Shown here: positions 39,418-48,939 of the stretch, piece by piece
Layout: each line of letters begins with the position of its first letter
Numbering within the stretch: the first letter of the stretch is position 1
Origin: Planococcus salinarum
Lineage (GTDB): Bacteria; Bacillota; Bacilli; Bacillales_A; Planococcaceae
Length of the DNA stretch: 64,000 bases
Direction: 5' to 3'
Assembly: GCF_007004625.1 (NCBI RefSeq)
Contig: NZ_VIFV01000014.1
Span: forward strand, 23,954 to 87,953
Position numbers and translations under genes: made by a program
Notes under the pieces: model-generated
Seen by the model: the letters and a program-made list of their open reading frames with translations, nothing else
The model's database searches: none
Told to the model about the DNA's origin: nothing

Positions 39418-39512
39418 AGGCGGACGCTTTCCGCGGGCATGGCCTCAGCCTCCTCGGCGCTTCGCTTCTGCGGGGTCTTCGTCTCATGTTATTCCCGCAG
39501 GAGTCGCCGCCT
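39418..39512 (+). repeat. Intergenic repeat family 2, copy D
   Basis: AGGCGGACGCTTTCCGCGGG at the left and CCCGCAGGAGTCGCCGCCT at the right can fold back on each other. It is the short form without inserted hairpins and sits inside the fad operon. Confidence 0.75.
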
Positions 39513-39541
39513 TCCGCAATTTCATCTAAAGTTCTAAATAA

Positions 39542-39672
39542 GATATGGAGCAAAACAGCGAAGACGCCATGGGGACCAAGCGAAGTGTTGAGATCCACTC
39601 GGGCGAAGTGAAACGAGCCCGAGTTAGCTCAGCGCGAGCCCCCAGGCAAGCGAAGCTGTTTTGCGGAATATC
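39542..39672 (+). repeat. Intergenic repeat family 1, copy D
   Basis: GATATGGAGCAAAACAGCG to GAAGCTGTTTTGCGGAATATC. The inner CTGAG-type hairpin (GATCCACTCGGGC / GCCCGAGTTAGCTC) is complete. It follows copy D of family 2 by 29 bp. Confidence 0.75.
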
Positions 39673-39733
39673 GGCTATCTAAAATAATTTTATTTAAAGT
39701 CATAAAAGCTTTATAAAATAGGAGGAATATAAA

Positions 39734-41515
39734 ATGTCAGAATCAAAAACATTGATCAAAGGCGGAAGCTTCCTGATTGAAGACGCAGATCTTTCACGCG
39801 TATTTACACCGGAAGATTTCACAGAAGAGCAAAAAATGATCGCCAAATCAACTGAGGATTACGTAAACATGGACGTAATGCCGGTTGTTGAAAACCTCGA
39901 AAACCACGAGTTCGAACATTCCGTACGCCTATTGAAAAAAGCAGGTGAATTGGGTCTTTTGGGTGCAGATGTACCTGAGCAATACGGCGGTTTGGGTCTG
40001 GACAAAATTGCTTCAGCTTTGATTGCTGAAAAAATGTCCAAAGCCGGCGGTTTCTCAATCACTCACGGTGCCCACGTTGGTATCGGATCATTGCCGATCG
40101 TCCTTTTCGGCAACGAAGATCAAAAACAGCAATACTTGCCACGCCTTGCAACTGGTGAAATGATCGCAGCTTATGCACTGACTGAGCCTAGTTCGGGATC
40201 TGATGCATTGGGAGCGAAAACGACTGCCAAGTTGAACGAAGCAGGCACACACTACGTATTGAACGGTGAAAAACAATGGATCACAAACGCTGGGTTTGCG
40301 GATGTATTCGTAGTTTACGCGAAAATTGATGGCGAGCATTTCTCTGCCTTTATCGTAGAGCGCGAATTTACTGGCGTTTCCGTCGGGCCTGAAGAGAAGA
40401 AGATGGGGATTAAATCGTCTTCAACGCGCACATTGATCCTTGAAGATGCAGAAGTGCCTGTTGAAAACCTGTTGGGTGAAGCAGGACGCGGGCACATCAT
40501 TGCCTTCAACATCCTGAACATCGGCCGCTACAAATTGGGAGTAGGCACTATCGGAGCTTCAAAACGCGCAATGGAAATCACGATTCCTTACACAAATCAG
40601 CGCCAGCAGTTCAAGACGCCGATTTCCTCTTTCAACTTGACGCGTGAGAAGCTTTCTACAATGGCATCTCATCTGTACGCTCTGGAAAGTTCGGTTTACC
40701 GCACAGTTGGTCTGTTTGAAGATCGCATGAGCGGATTCTCAGACGAAGAGCATGCAAACGGCAAATTGGTGGCTGATTCGATCGCTGAATTCGCTGTGGA
40801 ATGTTCGATGAACAAATTCTTCGGAACGGAAACATTGGATTATATCGTTGACGAAGGCGTTCAGTTGCACGGTGGCTACGGCTTCATGCAGGAATATGAA
40901 ATCGAGCGCATCTACCGCGACTCACGCATCAACCGTATTTTCGAAGGAACAAACGAAATCAATCGTTTGCTTGTACCGGGTACATTATTGCGTAAAGCAA
41001 TGAAAGGCGAATTGCCGCTATTGCAGCATGCCCAGAAACTGCAGGAAGAATTGTTGATGATGATGCCGGAAGAAGTTGGCACTGAAGCTTTGGCTCAGGA
41101 AAAATACCTTGTGAATAATGCGAAGAAAATCGCACTTCTTGCGACTGGTCTGGCTGCCCAAACTTACGGGAAGAAATTGGAGCAGGAACAGGAAGTACTT
41201 GTGAACATCGCAGATATCGTCAGCAATGTATTTGCCATGGAATCTGCAGTTCTCCGCACAGAAAAAGCGATTGCTGCTTCAGGTGAAGAAAAATCGAAGC
41301 AAAAACTTCTTTACACACAAATTTATTGCCAGGAAGCATTCGACAAAATCGAAAAAGATGCGAAAGAAACATTGATCGCTGCAGTTGATGGCGATAACCA
41401 GCGCATGATGCTTTCAGCACTGCGCAAACTGACACGTTCAACTCCATATAACGTCATCGCGAAAAAACGCGAAGCCGCTGTGAAGCTGATTGATGTTGAA
41501 AAATATGTAGTTTAA
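39734..41515 (+). CDS. fadE: Acyl-CoA dehydrogenase
   Basis: A 593-residue FAD enzyme for the first step of beta-oxidation. Family signatures are YALTEPSSGSDALG, the catalytic-glutamate region YGFMQEYEIERIYRDSRINRIFEGTNEINR, and a C-terminal extension of about 150 residues typical of the FadE/YusJ branch. ATAGGAGG precedes the ATG. It probably shares the fad operon with fadN and fadA despite the repeats between. Confidence 0.95.
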   Translation: MSESKTLIKGGSFLIEDADLSRVFTPEDFTEEQKMIAKSTEDYVNMDVMPVVENLENHEFEHSVRLLKKAGELGLLGADVPEQYGGLGLDKIASALIAEKMSKAGGFSITHGAHVGIGSLPIVLFGNEDQKQQYLPRLATGEMIAAYALTEPSSGSDALGAKTTAKLNEAGTHYVLNGEKQWITNAGFADVFVVYAKIDGEHFSAFIVEREFTGVSVGPEEKKMGIKSSSTRTLILEDAEVPVENLLGEAGRGHIIAFNILNIGRYKLGVGTIGASKRAMEITIPYTNQRQQFKTPISSFNLTREKLSTMASHLYALESSVYRTVGLFEDRMSGFSDEEHANGKLVADSIAEFAVECSMNKFFGTETLDYIVDEGVQLHGGYGFMQEYEIERIYRDSRINRIFEGTNEINRLLVPGTLLRKAMKGELPLLQHAQKLQEELLMMMPEEVGTEALAQEKYLVNNAKKIALLATGLAAQTYGKKLEQEQEVLVNIADIVSNVFAMESAVLRTEKAIAASGEEKSKQKLLYTQIYCQEAFDKIEKDAKETLIAAVDGDNQRMMLSALRKLTRSTPYNVIAKKREAAVKLIDVEKYVV

Positions 41516-41527
41516 TAATATATCTGG

Positions 41528-41558
41528 AGCGCCGCCATTTTTTGGGCGGCGCTTTTTT
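41528..41558 (+). terminator. Terminator after fadE
   Basis: AGCGCCGCC and GGGCGGCGCT form a stem around ATTTTT, followed by six T. Confidence 0.9.
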
Positions 41559-41610
41559 ATTCGTCCGTATGCATTGCCTTTGCTAGAATGGGAAAGAGGA
41601 GGTTATATTT

Positions 41611-41964
41611 ATGATGAATTTTTATTGGTACCCGAAATGCAGTACTTGCCAAAAAGCAAAAAAGTGGTTGAACGCGAATGAGGTGGAATTCAAAGAAATA
41701 CATATTGTCGATAACCCGCCGGCAAAGGATGAGTTGAAGGCAATGGTGAATGCAAGCGGAATCGATTTGAAGAAGTTTTTCAATACAAGCGGGCAGCGAT
41801 ACCGCGAACTTCAGTTAAAGGATAAGCTCGCTGAAATGTCCGAAGATGAAAAGCTGGAACTGCTCTCTTCGAACGGCATGCTGATCAAGCGTCCACTTGC
41901 CTGGGATGGTGCGGAGGCGACTGTTGGGTTCAAGGAAGAGACGTATAAAAATACCTGGTCTTAG
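41611..41964 (+). CDS. yusI: Spx/ArsC-family protein YusI
   Basis: A 117-residue ArsC/Spx-fold protein with CSTCQKAKKWL (CxxC at residues 10-13) near the N-terminus and NGMLIKRPLAWDG near the C-terminus. It keeps both cysteines of the Spx-type redox pair but lacks other Spx features, so it may be a reductase rather than an RNA-polymerase regulator. AGAGGAGG precedes; ATG 41611 or 41614 can start it. In B. subtilis yusI lies next to gcvH (yusH), as here. Confidence 0.88.
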   Translation: MMNFYWYPKCSTCQKAKKWLNANEVEFKEIHIVDNPPAKDELKAMVNASGIDLKKFFNTSGQRYRELQLKDKLAEMSEDEKLELLSSNGMLIKRPLAWDGAEATVGFKEETYKNTWS

Positions 41965-42041
41965 AGAATGTGGAATCTTGTAATTAAGCTGTTGTTATGT
42001 CAAACTGAAATGGAAGCAACTACATATTTGGAGGCGTTTGG

Positions 42042-42422
42042 ATGAGCACACCACAAGAACTTCGTTATTCAAAAGAACATGAATGGGTCAAGGTAGAAGA
42101 CGGAAAAGCGCGTATCGGAATCACACATTTTGCGCAGGATGAACTTGGAGATATCGTTTTCGTCGAGTTGCCGCAGGTCGGTGACGAATTGAAGAAGAAT
42201 GAGCCTTTCGGAAGTGTTGAATCCGTCAAAACAGTATCGGAACTTTACGCGCCAGTCAGCGGAAAAGTGATTGAAGTCAATACTGAACTTGAAGACAGCC
42301 CTGAATTTGTCAATGAATCTCCATACGAGAAGGCTTGGATGGTCATCATCGAAGAACCTTCAAAAGATGAAATGGAAGATTTGATGGATGCTGACCAATA
42401 TAAAGAAATGACAAATGAGTAA
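42042..42422 (+). CDS. gcvH: Glycine cleavage system H protein
   Basis: A 126-residue lipoyl carrier. The lipoylated lysine is Lys63 ([15 protein letters not shown]). Besides the glycine cleavage system, GcvH supplies lipoate to other enzymes in Bacillus. GGAGG precedes the ATG. Confidence 0.96.
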   Translation: MSTPQELRYSKEHEWVKVEDGKARIGITHFAQDELGDIVFVELPQVGDELKKNEPFGSVESVKTVSELYAPVSGKVIEVNTELEDSPEFVNESPYEKAWMVIIEEPSKDEMEDLMDADQYKEMTNE

Positions 42423-42430
42423 GTCCGACC

Positions 42431-42459
42431 AAGCGCCTGTTTATGGCGCTTTTTTTTTA
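42431..42459 (+). terminator. Terminator after gcvH
   Basis: AAGCGCC and GGCGCTT pair around TGTTTAT and eight T follow. Confidence 0.85.
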
Positions 42460-42599
42460 TGTTTATTGCAGCGGCAGTTATTTACGGTTACAGAGCTGTG
42501 CTGAGGAAATCATATTTATTGATTAGATTGAACAGGATATATAAAATAGAGGGACACTGGCATGCTTTCTATTCCAATTATTCAGTGAGGTGTTGGATT

Positions 42600-42938
42600 A
42601 TGGACAAAGTGATTGTAGTGGAAGGGATATCGGATAAGACCAGGATTACGCCGCTCATTGCAGAATCCGTGACGATTCTCTGTACAAATGGTACAGTGAG
42701 TGCAACGAGGCTCGAAGAATTGCTGCTGCCTTATGAAGGCCAGGATATCATCATTTTAGTGGATGCAGACAAGTCAGGTGAAAAGCTCAGGAAGCTGGTA
42801 AAACGAGAGTTTCCTGAAGCGCGGCATTTTTATATTGACCGTGGTTACAAAGAAGTGGCAACTACACCTTTGCGCATTCTGACCGATGTTCTTATAACAG
42901 CAAATGTCCGAGTCAATAACCTATTAGCCGAAGGATGA
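42600..42938 (+). CDS. yusF: Toprim-domain protein YusF
   Basis: A 112-residue stand-alone Toprim domain: VVEGISDK with the catalytic Glu and IILVDADKSGEK with the DxD acidic pair. Small Toprim proteins of this kind resemble the catalytic domain of RNase M5. Its substrate is unknown. ATG 42600 follows GAGGTG; the longer frame from 42459 begins in the gcvH terminator. Confidence 0.88.
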   Translation: MDKVIVVEGISDKTRITPLIAESVTILCTNGTVSATRLEELLLPYEGQDIIILVDADKSGEKLRKLVKREFPEARHFYIDRGYKEVATTPLRILTDVLITANVRVNNLLAEG

Positions 42939-42944
42939 CGACAC

Positions 42945-43256
42945 ATGAATGAATGGAACCATAAAGAATGGTCAAAAGCCAAGAATACGAATACGCTGGC
43001 GGCTTATTATCTCTACACACCGATGTGCGGGACCTGCCAGCTGGCTTCGAAAATGCTCGAAGTTATCGTTGCAGCCATGCCGGAATTGCCGATCGGCAAA
43101 GCGAACTTGAATTACGTGCAGGAAATCGCATCTTTATATGAAGTTGAGAGTGTGCCATGCCTGCTTATTACGGAAAACGGCAAGCTGAAAGAGAAAATTT
43201 ACGCTTTCCACTCTGTTCCTTATCTTTATGAAAAATTGCAAACTGTTGACGGATAA
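42945..43256 (+). CDS. yusE: Thioredoxin-like protein YusE
   Basis: A 103-residue thioredoxin-fold protein with CGTC (about residues 26-29) and VESVPCLLI at the cis-proline site. It follows yusF by 6 bp, as in B. subtilis, so the two are probably one transcript. Confidence 0.88.
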   Translation: MNEWNHKEWSKAKNTNTLAAYYLYTPMCGTCQLASKMLEVIVAAMPELPIGKANLNYVQEIASLYEVESVPCLLITENGKLKEKIYAFHSVPYLYEKLQTVDG

Positions 43257-43302
43257 AACAAGCCGTGGTAAATTAATATCCTGCATTACAAACTTAATAA
43301 CG

Positions 43303-43475
43303 TAACTCTTATAAAGAGTGGTGGAGGGAAGTGCCCTTTGAAGCCCGGCAACCGTCATGAAAATGAAATGGTGCCAAGTCACACAAAGTGAAAGCTTTGG
43401 AAGATGAGAGAACGGTGAACGTATATTTATTTACGCTGCCCTTCTGCTCATTTATGAGCAGAAGGGTTTTTTATT
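43303..43475 (+). promoter_or_regulatory. SAM riboswitch (S-box) with terminator
   Basis: The aptamer runs from AACTCTTATAAAGAGTGGTGG through GCCCTTTGAAGCCCGGCAACC and GGTGCCAAGTC to GGAAGATGAGAG near 43411. A terminator CCCTTCTGCTCAT / ATGAGCAGAAGGG (43439-43466) plus TTTTTT follows. It lies 21 bp before metN, so methionine uptake is shut off when S-adenosylmethionine is high. Confidence 0.96.
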
Positions 43476-43496
43476 TTGGTATAGGAGAGTGTTTCA

Positions 43497-44522
43497 ATGA
43501 TTGAGTTAAAGCAATTGACGAAGATTTTCGATGGGGGAAAAACCGCATTGACAGCAGTGGATGATGTGAATCTGTCGATTGCTGACGGAGAAATTTTCGG
43601 CATCATCGGTTACAGCGGCGCAGGTAAAAGTACGCTGATCCGTATACTGAATGGGTTGGAAAAACCGACATCCGGGACAGTGGACATCAATGGACAAAAG
43701 ATTACGGATATCAAAGGCGCCAAGTTACGCAAAGCACGCCAGAAAGTAAGTATGATTTTCCAGCATTTCAACCTTCTTTGGTCCCGTACAGTGCAGGAGA
43801 ATATTGAATTTCCGCTTGAAATTGCGGGAGTTCCCAAAGCCAGGAGAGAAGCGAAAGTAAAAGAGTTGGTCGAATTGGTAGGATTGGCCGGACGGGAGCA
43901 AGCATATCCATCTCAACTGTCAGGTGGACAAAAGCAGAGGGTCGGCATTGCCCGGGCTTTGGCAAACGATCCCGAAGTTTTGCTTTGCGATGAAGCCACC
44001 TCGGCACTTGATCCGGAAACAACTGACGCTATATTGGATTTGCTGGTCGATATCAATAAGCGCCTCGGACTAACGATTGTGCTGATTACACATGAAATGC
44101 ATGTAATCCGGAAAATCTGCCACCGGGTGGCAGTAATGCAAGGCGGTAAAGTGGTGGAACTGGGAGATGTCCTTGAAATTTTCCAGACACCGAAACAGGA
44201 AATCACCAAGCGCTTTGTTGCACAAGTTACCGAGTCGGAAGACTCAAGCGAAACCATCAAACATCTTCGGGAATTGTATCCTTCAGGAGAACTGGTGAAG
44301 CTCATTTTTGTTGGGGAACAGGCGGAGCAGCCGATACTGACTGCACTGATCCGGCAGCATCCAGTGGAAGTGAATATCGTCCAAGGGAAAATATCCCATA
44401 CCCAGCGGGGGGCTTATGGAACACTGATCCTGCAATTAAAGGGCACGGATGCCGAAATCCGCCAGGCGCTCCAATTTCTCGATCAGGAAAACGTACAGGC
44501 GGAGGTGATGGCAAATGATTGA
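43497..44522 (+). CDS. metN: Methionine ABC transporter ATP-binding protein
   Basis: A 341-residue ABC ATPase: Walker A GYSGAGKST (39-47), signature LSGGQKQR, Walker B VLLCDEATSALD, and a C-terminal NIL domain (about 265-340) that binds methionine for inhibition. It is behind the SAM riboswitch and overlaps metI by 8 bases. Confidence 0.96.
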   Translation: MIELKQLTKIFDGGKTALTAVDDVNLSIADGEIFGIIGYSGAGKSTLIRILNGLEKPTSGTVDINGQKITDIKGAKLRKARQKVSMIFQHFNLLWSRTVQENIEFPLEIAGVPKARREAKVKELVELVGLAGREQAYPSQLSGGQKQRVGIARALANDPEVLLCDEATSALDPETTDAILDLLVDINKRLGLTIVLITHEMHVIRKICHRVAVMQGGKVVELGDVLEIFQTPKQEITKRFVAQVTESEDSSETIKHLRELYPSGELVKLIFVGEQAEQPILTALIRQHPVEVNIVQGKISHTQRGAYGTLILQLKGTDAEIRQALQFLDQENVQAEVMAND

Positions 44523-45183
44523 GTCATTATTTCCGAATGTCGAGTGGGATAAAATGTGGGAGGCAACATTGGAAACCTTGTATATGACAGCGATGTCGAC
44601 TCTTTTCACATTCGTGATTGGCCTAGTACTCGGCATCATTTTATTTTTGACAGCGCCAAAGCAATTATGGGCCAATAAAATCGTCAATTGGCTCACAGGG
44701 GTCTTCGTCAATGTTTTCCGCTCCATTCCTTTTATCATTTTGATCATTCTATTGATTCCTTTTACAAGCTTTCTGATTGGTACAATCCGTGGACCGAACG
44801 CTGCATTGCCGGCGCTGATTATTGGAGCGGCACCATTTTATGCACGGCTGGTCCTGATCGCTTTCCAGGAAATTGATAAAGGTGTCGTCGAGGCAGCACG
44901 GTCGATGGGCGCAACTACGTGGACCATCATCCGGAAGGTGTTATTGCCGGAATCGAAGCCCGCACTGATTTCGGGCATCACAGTTACCTCCATTGCATTG
45001 GTCGGCTATACTGCGATGGCCGGTGTCATCGGAGCAGGCGGATTGGGAACTCTCGCATTCCTGGATGGTTTCCAGCGCAGCCGCCCGGATGTTGTATTAA
45101 TGGCCACCATATTAATCTTGATCATCGTATTCATCATTCAATTTATCGGGGATGCATGGACAAGAAGAGCAGACAAACGTTGA
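44515..45183 (+). CDS. metI: Methionine ABC transporter permease
   Basis: A 222-residue membrane protein with five hydrophobic segments and the permease coupling loop EAARSMGATTWTIIRKVLLPES. GGAGGTG lies before the ATG within the end of metN. Confidence 0.96.
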   Translation: MIESLFPNVEWDKMWEATLETLYMTAMSTLFTFVIGLVLGIILFLTAPKQLWANKIVNWLTGVFVNVFRSIPFIILIILLIPFTSFLIGTIRGPNAALPALIIGAAPFYARLVLIAFQEIDKGVVEAARSMGATTWTIIRKVLLPESKPALISGITVTSIALVGYTAMAGVIGAGGLGTLAFLDGFQRSRPDVVLMATILILIIVFIIQFIGDAWTRRADKR

Positions 45184-45241
45184 TGACGGAAATTCCGTTG
45201 ACATAAAAAATTAACTACAGAGAAAAGGGAGAGTACAGATC

Positions 45242-46075
45242 ATGAAAAAACTATTAACAGGCACTTTATTGGCAACATTGGCATTGGCAGGTTGCGGCAG
45301 CGACGGCGAAGAAACCGGCAACGGAGGATCTTCTGAAGGGGAAACAAGCACATTGAAAGTGGGTGCTTCGAACGTACCGCATGCTGAGATTTTGGAACAG
45401 GTTCAGCCGATTTTGGAAGAGCAGGGAATCGAATTGGAAATCGAAACGTATCAGGATTATATTTTCCCGAACCAGGACCTTGAGTCTGGCGAAATCGATG
45501 CCAACTATTTTCAGCATATTCCATACTTTGAATCACAGATGGAAGAGCATGGCTATGATTTTGCCAATGCTGGCGGTATCCACATTGAGCCAATCGGAGT
45601 TTACTCCCAGGAATATGATTCTTTAGAGGAGCTTCCAGAAGGGGCCACAATTCTAATGAGCAGTTCCGTTGCGGACCACGGACGTATTTTGTCCATGCTG
45701 GAAGCGCAAGGGTTGATCACTTTGGCTGAAGACATCGATAAAACGAAAGCAGAAGTAAGTGACATTACCGAAAACCCGAAAGACCTGCAATTCGAAACAG
45801 ATTACGAAGCGTCTTTATTGGTGCAAATGTACGAGCAGGGTGAAGGAGATGCGGTATTAATCAACTCCAACTATGCAATCGATGCAGGCATCAGCCCGCA
45901 GGAAGATTCAATTGCTCTTGAAGAATCGGATTCACCGTATGTAAACATTATTGCTGTCCGTGCGGGTGATGAAGATAATGAAGAAGTTCAAGCATTGGTA
46001 GACGCGCTTAAATCCGAAGAGATTCAGGACTTCATCCTGGAAGAGTGGGGCGGTTCAGTAGTACCGGTTGAATAA
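45242..46075 (+). CDS. metQ: Methionine-binding lipoprotein
   Basis: A 277-residue solute-binding lipoprotein. The signal peptide ends in the lipobox LAGC (Cys18), followed by a Gly/Ser/Glu-rich linker and the NlpA/MetQ domain (VGASNVPHAEIL, EIDANYFQHIPY). It delivers methionine to MetNI. AAAAGGGAG precedes the ATG. The operon terminator lies beyond two repeats. Confidence 0.96.
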   Translation: MKKLLTGTLLATLALAGCGSDGEETGNGGSSEGETSTLKVGASNVPHAEILEQVQPILEEQGIELEIETYQDYIFPNQDLESGEIDANYFQHIPYFESQMEEHGYDFANAGGIHIEPIGVYSQEYDSLEELPEGATILMSSSVADHGRILSMLEAQGLITLAEDIDKTKAEVSDITENPKDLQFETDYEASLLVQMYEQGEGDAVLINSNYAIDAGISPQEDSIALEESDSPYVNIIAVRAGDEDNEEVQALVDALKSEEIQDFILEEWGGSVVPVE

Positions 46076-46107
46076 TTTTTAAAAAATTTCATCAAACATT
46101 ACGCTTT

Positions 46108-46207
46108 AGACGGACGCTTTCCGCGGGGAGCGGCCTAAGCCTCCTCAGTCGCGTTGCTCCCTGCGGGGTCTCAGGACTCGCTCTGGTTCCCGCAGGAGTC
46201 GCCGTCT
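46108..46207 (+). repeat. Intergenic repeat family 2, copy E
   Basis: AGACGGACGCTTTCCGCGGGG to CCCGCAGGAGTCGCCGTCT, fold-back ends. In this copy the outermost bases are AGACGG and CCGTCT, while copy D has AGGCGG and CCGCCT: both arms differ together. Confidence 0.75.
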
Positions 46208-46270
46208 GACGCTTCATTCTGGTTCAATATAGAGTTAGAATTGATTCTCTTTTTATAGAAGACAATCTTA

Positions 46271-46533
46271 GATATGGAGCAAAACGGCGAAGACGCCATG
46301 GGGACCAAGCGAAGTGTTGAGATCCACTCGGACGAAGTGCAACGAGGCCGAGTTAGCTCAGCGCGAGCCAAGAGTTGGCCGTAGCCTGCAAGGCCGGCTC
46401 TTTCCGACGAAGCTAGCGCAGCGATGCAGGAGCAGCCTTAAAATCGTGCTCCTGCAGTGCTGCGCACTTCGTCGCAAAGACAGTATCCGTGCAGGACACG
46501 TCTACTGTCTTCGAAGCTGTTTTGCGGAATATC
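46271..46533 (+). repeat. Intergenic repeat family 1, copy E
   Basis: GATATGGAGCAAAACGGCG to GAAGCTGTTTTGCGGAATATC. At 263 bp it is the longest copy, enlarged by two inserted hairpins, one at about 46367-46402 (AAGAG-TTGGCC and GGCCGG-CTCTT) and one at 46477-46511 (AAGACAGTA / TACTGTCTT). Confidence 0.75.
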
Positions 46534-46563
46534 GTTTTAAAAAACTTTTATCTTTTTATAATC

Positions 46564-46595
46564 ATCAAAAAGCATCCCCCGGGATGCTTTTTTGA
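46564..46595 (+). terminator. Terminator, probably of metNIQ
   Basis: ATCAAAAAGCATCCC and GGGATGCTTTTTTGAT make a long stem with a T run. It lies 490 bp after metQ, beyond the repeats. Confidence 0.8.
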
Positions 46596-46780
46596 TTTGC
46601 CTATCCTGCTATGAGAGAAAGGAAATTCTATATTTCCATTAAAAAACAATAGAGATAGACTATTGCAAAATAATGAAATTTTAATATTCCGTGTATTTTC
46701 GAAATGCTTATCTTATGTCATTTTATATGGTAGTTTAATAACTATCACAAAAACAAATGTACACACAAGGAGGACATGAA

Positions 46781-47947
46781 ATGAAGTTTAAATTTGGTTT
46801 ATTGCCAAGGATTGTGCTGGCGATTGTATTGGGAGTTATTATCGGATCTTTTGCACCGGAAAACCTGGTGAGAGTGTTTGCAACCTTCACTTCAATCTTC
46901 GGTAACTTTCTGAACTTTGTTGTACCGTTGATCATTCTCGGATTTATTGCTCCGGGGATTGCGAAACTGGGCAAAGGTTCAGGCAAACTTCTTGGAATTT
47001 CTACACTTGTGGCATATGGCTCAACCGTCGTTGCTGGCGTTTTTGCATTCTTTGCAGCGATTATTGTTCTCCCGGGGTTTATGGACGGGCGTGAACTCAC
47101 AAGCCTCGATGATCCGGAACACGCATTGGCCGAAACTTTTATAAGTCTTGAAATGACTCCCCTGTTTGGCGTAATGGCGGCCTTGATTCTGGCATTCCTA
47201 TTGGGGATTGGCATGGCCGCGACAGGCAGCAAGACAATGATTTCCTTTTTCGAAGAATTCCAGACTATAATCGAGAAAACAATTTCTGCCATCATAATCC
47301 CGCTTTTGCCGTTTTATATTTTTGGTATTTTTGCCAATATGGCTTTCGGGGGCGCAGTAATGGAGATCCTTTCATTATTCGGTATCGTATTCGTGCTCAT
47401 CATCATCCTTCACTGGTTGATGCTGCTGCTGCAATACACAACAGCCGGCGCTCTGGTCCAACGGAATCCACTGCGTATGATGAAAATAATGCTGCCGGCT
47501 TATTTCACAGCACTCGGCACTCAGTCTTCGGCTGCGACCATCCCGGTGACTCTCCGCCAGGCACGCAAAACAGGGGCAGATGAAAGAATCGCTGATTTCT
47601 CGGTGCCGCTTTTTGCCACTATTCATCTTTCGGGAAGTACCATTACACTTGTGTCCTGTGCAATTGGGGTCGTATTCCTTACTGGGCAGACACCTGAATT
47701 CAGTTCGTTCTTTCCTTTCATCCTGATGCTGGGCGTTACGATGATTGCTGCTCCGGGAGTTCCGGGAGGCGCCGTCATGGCAGCAATCGGTTTGCTGCAG
47801 AGCATGCTTGGTTTTGACGAAACAATGGTTGCTTTGATGATTGCACTTTATATGGCGCAGGACAGCTTTGGTACGGCTGCGAACGTTACAGGCGATGGTG
47901 CTTTGACAAACATTGTGGACCGATTTACAAACGGGCGGAAAGTTTAG
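46781..47947 (+). CDS. Dicarboxylate/amino acid:cation symporter
   Basis: A 388-residue membrane protein of the DAACS (glutamate/aspartate/dicarboxylate) family. The family segments LGTQSSAATIPVTLRQARK, the re-entrant loop region and QDSFGTAANVTGDGALTNIVD are seen. AAGGAGG lies 7 bases before ATG 46781; an upstream in-frame ATG at 46757 is less well placed. Substrate (glutamate, aspartate, serine or C4-acids) cannot be told. It is a lone gene. Confidence 0.9.
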   Translation: MKFKFGLLPRIVLAIVLGVIIGSFAPENLVRVFATFTSIFGNFLNFVVPLIILGFIAPGIAKLGKGSGKLLGISTLVAYGSTVVAGVFAFFAAIIVLPGFMDGRELTSLDDPEHALAETFISLEMTPLFGVMAALILAFLLGIGMAATGSKTMISFFEEFQTIIEKTISAIIIPLLPFYIFGIFANMAFGGAVMEILSLFGIVFVLIIILHWLMLLLQYTTAGALVQRNPLRMMKIMLPAYFTALGTQSSAATIPVTLRQARKTGADERIADFSVPLFATIHLSGSTITLVSCAIGVVFLTGQTPEFSSFFPFILMLGVTMIAAPGVPGGAVMAAIGLLQSMLGFDETMVALMIALYMAQDSFGTAANVTGDGALTNIVDRFTNGRKV

Positions 47948-48042
47948 AATAATGTTTGAATTCCGGCTATGGCGCATCCTCTATACTCCTCATTAATGCT
48001 ATGGTAATATATCGTTGTATTGTAAGATGAGGAGGAAAGACC

Positions 48043-48567
48043 ATGAAAAAATTAGTAATTATCGGTTTGTCATCACTATTCTTTTTAAGCGCTTGCGGAT
48101 CAGATGAAGCGAAAGAAACAACGGATCCAGCAAACGGCGGGGAAGCTTCGACAGATAATACGGAAGTGAAAAAAGAACTGATGAGATTTTATATGGAAGT
48201 GCCGAACACGATCAATGAAACGGATGGCGAGTTAAATGCATTTGAACAGCAACTGGAAGAAGGCACTCTTCCGGAAGGTGAAGAATTGACGGCTTTGAAA
48301 GAAGCGGCAGCTGTTTCAGCTGAAGAAACTTCCCAGGCAGTTGGAACAATCGAGATTCCTGGAGCATTGGAAGAGGAGACGGAAGAGTTACAATCCGCAC
48401 TTGCCATGATTTCAGAATCCTATGATTTGAAAGTGGCCGCCCTTTCTGAAGAAGAAACATCATTTGATGCGGCAAGCGAAAAATTTGCTGAAGCGGATAG
48501 CGTATTTAACACAATTTTGGAAGAATATGAACTGATTCCTTCCAGTATACAAAATGAAGTAAAATAA
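48043..48567 (+). CDS. Putative lipoprotein
   Basis: A 174-residue protein with a signal peptide ending in the lipobox LSAC (Cys19), then a Glu/Thr/Gly-rich linker and a largely helical acidic body (EAAAVSAEETSQAVGTIEIP). No domain is recognised. GAGGAGG precedes the ATG. Confidence 0.8.
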   Translation: MKKLVIIGLSSLFFLSACGSDEAKETTDPANGGEASTDNTEVKKELMRFYMEVPNTINETDGELNAFEQQLEEGTLPEGEELTALKEAAAVSAEETSQAVGTIEIPGALEEETEELQSALAMISESYDLKVAALSEEETSFDAASEKFAEADSVFNTILEEYELIPSSIQNEVK

Positions 48568-48577
48568 TAATTCCCCG

Positions 48578-48606
48578 AGCCCAGCATGCAGATGCCGGGC
48601 TTTTTC
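48578..48606 (+). terminator. Terminator after the lipoprotein gene
   Basis: AGCCCAGCAT and ATGCCGGGCT pair, then TTTTTC. Confidence 0.8.
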
Positions 48607-48726
48607 TTATATTTTCCAGTAAATAAGACAATAGGTCCATTTTCAGATAAATTAGCTTTAAAGAAGTTTACTGTCCGAATCATCGGGTATAATTGGAAAT
48701 GTAAGAAAATTTGAAAGGAATGGTTT

Positions 48727-48921
48727 ATTATCGATTCGAACGGTATCGAGCATACTGAGAAGATGGAACAGGCATTCAGAACTGCACATGGATATGGCAT
48801 CAACGAGTATCAAAATGACACAGACAAGATTATTGAAGTGGAACAGCGCAGAGAACAGGATTATCAAAAGAGCCAAAAGATCGTGTCTCATTTAGAACGT
48901 CAAGTACACCGTGATATATAA
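48727..48921 (+). CDS. Small protein with possible ATT start
   Basis: A 64-codon frame coding IIDSNGIEHTEKMEQAFRTA ... QVHRDI, hydrophilic and helical. No ATG, GTG or TTG exists between the in-frame TGA at 48712 and the first codons; AAAGGA (48714-48719) lies exactly 7 bases before an ATT codon. A TATAAT lies at 48690-48695 and a strong terminator 19 bases after the stop, so it looks like a complete gene. An internal ATG at 48763 would give 52 residues but has no good ribosome site. Function unknown. Confidence 0.5.
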   Translation: MIDSNGIEHTEKMEQAFRTAHGYGINEYQNDTDKIIEVEQRREQDYQKSQKIVSHLERQVHRDI

Positions 48922-48939
48922 ATAGAATGAATTGGCAGT

